NCBI GenBank assembly: GCA_965661355.1
Contig: CBFIDI010000057.1
Coordinates: 1-7,605 of the forward strand
DNA from: CAMCFD01 sp965661355
GTDB taxonomy: Bacteria > Pseudomonadota > Alphaproteobacteria > Rickettsiales > UBA1997
Length of the DNA stretch: 7,605 bases
Direction of reading: 5' to 3'
The notes below the pieces were generated by a model. That model was not told the DNA's origin. It saw only the letters and a list, made by a program, of their open reading frames with translations, and did not search any database. Of the stretch, positions 5,501-7,605 are shown one piece after another. Position 1 is the first letter of the stretch; every line of letters begins with the position of its first letter. The translations under genes and the position numbers were made by a program.

Positions 5501-7605
5501 GGTACTTTTTTAAATGATGCTTCGAACATTAACGCTGTTGGCGATATTGTTATTGATGCAAATAATTTTAGCAATAATTCGCGCTTTTATGAATCTTATA
5601 ATAAGCAAAGTATTGATTGGTGGCAAGGAAATCAGGATAGTAATTTAAATAGTGCGCCAGTGTTGAATTACACTTCTGAGAGTTATAGAGCTGCTATTAA
5701 GGCCGGGGGATCTATTACGGTTGATGCGGTAAATAACATCAGCAACGAGAATGTGACACCAAATAATAACCCTAATATTATCAATACTCAAATTGGAAGC
5801 CAGACACCGCAGCTTTTTGATGGCTTGAGTGTAGATGAAATTATTAATGATGGTACTCTAAATGTCGATTTAAGCGATTATTTTAATGGCCCTAAAAATA
5901 ACGGAATGTTCCAAAAATCTGAGAACCCAAATGCTCCGCTTTTTGAGACGCGTTCGCAATTTATTGATCAAAGCAAGTTTTTTGGCTCGGATTATTTTTA
6001 TCAGCGTATTGGGCTTGATTTAGGCGATGTTCAAACACAACTTGAGCAGCAAGATAAAAGATTGGTTGGTGATCAATTTTTTCAGACTAAATTGCTTGAA
6101 GAACAGTTAAGGACGATTTCTAAAAACTCCGCCCTACTTTCATCAAGTGAAAATAATGTTAATAATGAAATCAAAAATCTTCTTGACAATGCCGCCGATG
6201 AATATGCTCGTCTTGGACTTAGCGGGGATTTGAATCAGAGCTTGACTCAGGCGCAAATTAACAGCTTACAAAAAGACATAATTTGGTTTGAGACGAAAGA
6301 AATTGACGATGGTCCAAATCCTGGGATTTATATTGTGCCAGTGGTTTATTTAACTTTGGCTACGAGGAATGCACTTAAAGATGGTGCTGGTGGTGGCAAA
6401 GATATTGCAAAAGGCGCAGTGATGTTTGCTGGTGGTGATTTAAATCTTAATTCAACTGGTGGAGGAGTTGTTAATCAAGGATCTATTTCTGGAAATAATA
6501 TTACAATTAATGCACAAAATGATATTTTAAACAAGAATTTCTCGGATATTGAAGCTGAAAATAATTTATCAATAACCTCAAATTCTGGGTCAATTATAAA
6601 TTTAAGTAATTTAAGTGCGAATAATAATTTATCTTTGACTGCAAATAAAGATATCACTAATTCCTCAACTGTGTTGACGAACGATGCTTCGCTTTTAAAT
6701 AGCGGAATTGTTGGCTATGGAAGCAATTCGATGTCTACAACCGATCAGCGGTTTATTAACTCGACACTGCTTGAAACAGCGAGTATTAATGCTGGAAGCG
6801 TAACTATTAACACTGGCAATGATTTTAGTAATTATGGGGCAAAAATTACTACGAAAAAAAATATTATTAATCAAGATGCAATAAATCAAGCAAATCTTCA
6901 TAATCAGCAAGTTCAAGAAAGCGGAATTGGCACATTAATTACCGTTCCAAGCCCGACTTATTCAAGCGCAAACCTTGAAATCAAAGCTGGTGACGATATC
7001 AACATTACAACCTTAAAACTTCGCAACAGAACCGAAAGAAGATGGGGATCAAGAGACGATGGCGGTGTCAAGATAACTGACGCTACAACAAATATTGGAA
7101 GCGAAATTTCAAGTGCGGGAAATTTGGCCTTAACCACCACTGGACTTGGTTTGGACAATGAAAAAATTGCAATTCAACAATTGCAATCTCAAAGAAATAA
7201 TAAACTTCAAGTTAAAGAAATTCAACTTGCACAATTAAAACAAAAACAAGCCGAATTAACAAACTTACTTAAACAAAGAAATAATAAAAAACCCAAGTCA
7301 ACTGAGTTTTTACTTAAAATCATTAAATTAAAAGAAATTAACAATAAATCAAAGAACCTTGAAGCCGAAATTAATGCAATAAATTCCGAATTTGACGCCA
7401 AAATTACGCAATATGCAGGCAATTATGGAAGCAATATCAATATTGAAGGAAGTATTTTAAGAGCAGGTGTTTCTGAAAATAAACTAGGCGGAAATGGCAA
7501 CGCAAATAATAAAAATGGCGGATTACAACAAAATAACGCCCAAAATCAACCAAATAATCAAGGTGATATTAATATTAATGCTAGAAATCAATTTTTATTA
7601 ACTTC
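2591..7605 (+). CDS. Giant TpsA/FHA/CdiA-like haemagglutinin exoprotein, 3' partial
   Basis: This is a secreted two-partner-secretion exoprotein, exported through an outer-membrane TpsB pore and displayed as a long beta-helix for adhesion or contact-dependent inhibition. At least 1671 codons are uninterrupted to the window end. Residues 1-97 are a long hydrophobic, basic leader ending in a plausible A-H-A cleavage site. The TPS domain, about 98-375, has S-G-L-I-L-N-N (145-151), N-P-N-L (171-174) and N-P-N-G (217-220). Beta-helix repeats of roughly 20 residues, of the form N-N-x-G-x-(I/L)-x-(S/A)-G-x-(N/D)-(I/L)-x-(I/L), run from about 428 to 1075. Residues 933-940 are a C-x6-C, His-rich loop. 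The segment from about 1100 to 1257 (PLFET, GSDYF, KRLVGDQFF, DIIWFE, VPVVYL) matches the conserved block between the two repeat arrays of large FHA/CdiA proteins. A second repeat array starts at about 1265 and contains a helical insertion at 1522-1608 and an Asn/Gln-rich stretch at 1633-1657. ATG 2591 is the only upstream ATG; it has no clear Shine-Dalgarno, and a downstream TTG start (for example residue 64) would give a more normal leader. The pretoxin, C-terminal toxin and immunity gene, if present, lie beyond the window. Confidence 0.93.
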   Translation, partial: MKTSLIFLFLYFSPWLRDKLSFLQLFLVFSLNILWRIPLFKRKNLNILKKLKQIVWNFVVRFFLWLRNILAQFAVICLLFEQFLFVFAGASYSAAHASNLPITPDGSTNTQIDNAANGVPIVNIAAPNSSGLSHNKFTDYNVNSSGLILNNSTRSQNGVVQTQIGGLINDNPNLAGSWNGFSGAASVILNEVTSNNISQINGWTEIAGRRADLILANPNGFLMNGAGFINVSRLTAVVGSSNGVGSSGFGGNPNDLTFALSGNAYEATHGFLPKLTIMGNGIDLESVSSTDLVANLMEIVAPVFAGDNEVNLRAGDFAFDYGSKIVSSDNLADNVGNNLPDEIAIDASNLGKIQAGKIFIVGTKEGFGIKYSGDLLASRGGVVIDNEGNIGYRNIMAQNGDISITSRKSSISQNGVSQTLDSDINSTGNINLSAFGNINNYGQFLSSGNINIDSGAAFNNQSVSLNLSNRNFTINAVDFNNFGQIVTGRDLDITATESLNNSAKLVAGRNLTLSAAQIVNDADGSIYANHKIDIEANDYFTNDGDAVSLGVGLVATKDGAISGNADDGVLIVAKTLNNNKRIAANNILTINANSLNNNTANSLITSGDNVNLNIISLDNSSANVQAANVLTLRNLALASPEIAESFGLDLLDSVATTNITNTNGTFSAGSLLDFDLSGADYTILGNLQSAGNTKIKAMNVTNQTNILATGYVEIEAEDEFVNGSLLGDNSEVKIISGTYLNITAQNILSNYGALSSGVDLKLTSLDGNINNNINAEIIGGVGTLSLSALNGTVYQNSLNSIVANGDYSLDVTDFVNTGRVDIAGDLTLNISNNLTNEAYGLIYAGENMELNVVNNLVNENGGVIYSEGDLTIQKYASSNPLYDVNDNKTNLIDNISAEITSYGGNINLFANTLNNRASSNKVQGAEARWSSRCNFHHHECHYNSYATKSFSGMQGAASFINSGTDINIAAGTFLNDASNINAVGDIVIDANNFSNNSRFYESYNKQSIDWWQGNQDSNLNSAPVLNYTSESYRAAIKAGGSITVDAVNNISNENVTPNNNPNIINTQIGSQTPQLFDGLSVDEIINDGTLNVDLSDYFNGPKNNGMFQKSENPNAPLFETRSQFIDQSKFFGSDYFYQRIGLDLGDVQTQLEQQDKRLVGDQFFQTKLLEEQLRTISKNSALLSSSENNVNNEIKNLLDNAADEYARLGLSGDLNQSLTQAQINSLQKDIIWFETKEIDDGPNPGIYIVPVVYLTLATRNALKDGAGGGKDIAKGAVMFAGGDLNLNSTGGGVVNQGSISGNNITINAQNDILNKNFSDIEAENNLSITSNSGSIINLSNLSANNNLSLTANKDITNSSTVLTNDASLLNSGIVGYGSNSMSTTDQRFINSTLLETASINAGSVTINTGNDFSNYGAKITTKKNIINQDAINQANLHNQQVQESGIGTLITVPSPTYSSANLEIKAGDDINITTLKLRNRTERRWGSRDDGGVKITDATTNIGSEISSAGNLALTTTGLGLDNEKIAIQQLQSQRNNKLQVKEIQLAQLKQKQAELTNLLKQRNNKKPKSTEFLLKIIKLKEINNKSKNLEAEINAINSEFDAKITQYAGNYGSNINIEGSILRAGVSENKLGGNGNANNKNGGLQQNNAQNQPNNQGDININARNQFLLT

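Noticed and set aside
4204..7422. Further antisense open stretches of 60-76 codons (near 4204-4434, 6475-6916, 6958-7158 and 7222-7422)
   Set aside because: Their hydrophobic content is the mirror of the Asn/Gly/Asp-rich beta-helix codons on the other strand; no independent gene evidence.
2591..7605. Possible frameshift or internal stop in the giant gene
   Set aside because: The frame was checked at several points (about 3602, 4502, 5402, 6002, 7022 and 7442) and stayed open with continuous repeat character; no break was found.

Overview
The window comes from an AT-rich Gram-negative bacterium. It carries a two-partner-secretion (TpsA/filamentous haemagglutinin) exoprotein, a class that needs an outer membrane, and both genes read cleanly in the standard bacterial code. 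The genus cannot be named from the sequence; an AT-rich proteobacterium, possibly host-associated, is a guess.

There are three regions. (1) Positions 3-1691, plus strand: the 3' part of a DUF262-DUF1524 gene, the architecture of GmrSD-type restriction nucleases and relatives. Its 5' end lies outside the window, and the first 31 bases are a perfect 15-bp inverted repeat. (2) Positions 1692-2590: about 900 bp of very AT-rich sequence with no intact gene. It holds a weak hairpin just after the nuclease gene and, on the minus strand, a decayed relic with an integrase-core motif (SDNG...F) around 2187-2342. (3) Positions 2591-7605 and beyond, plus strand: one uninterrupted reading frame of at least 1671 codons encoding a giant FHA/CdiA-like adhesin or contact-dependent-inhibition exoprotein. 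It is open at its 3' end.

The exoprotein reads in order: an unusually long hydrophobic leader (residues 1-97), a TPS secretion domain with NPNL and NPNG motifs, a long first array of about 20-residue beta-helix repeats interrupted by a loop with the only two mature cysteines, and a conserved mid-protein segment (about 1100-1257) typical of large FHA/CdiA proteins. A second repeat array follows, broken by a roughly 87-residue helical insertion and then an Asn/Gln-rich linker. Any C-terminal toxin or immunity gene lies to the right of the window, and no TpsB transporter gene is visible. Restriction-like gene, transposase relic and giant exoprotein together look like an accessory, defence/competition region. 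Nothing shows that the two main genes act together; they are about 900 bp apart and not in one operon.
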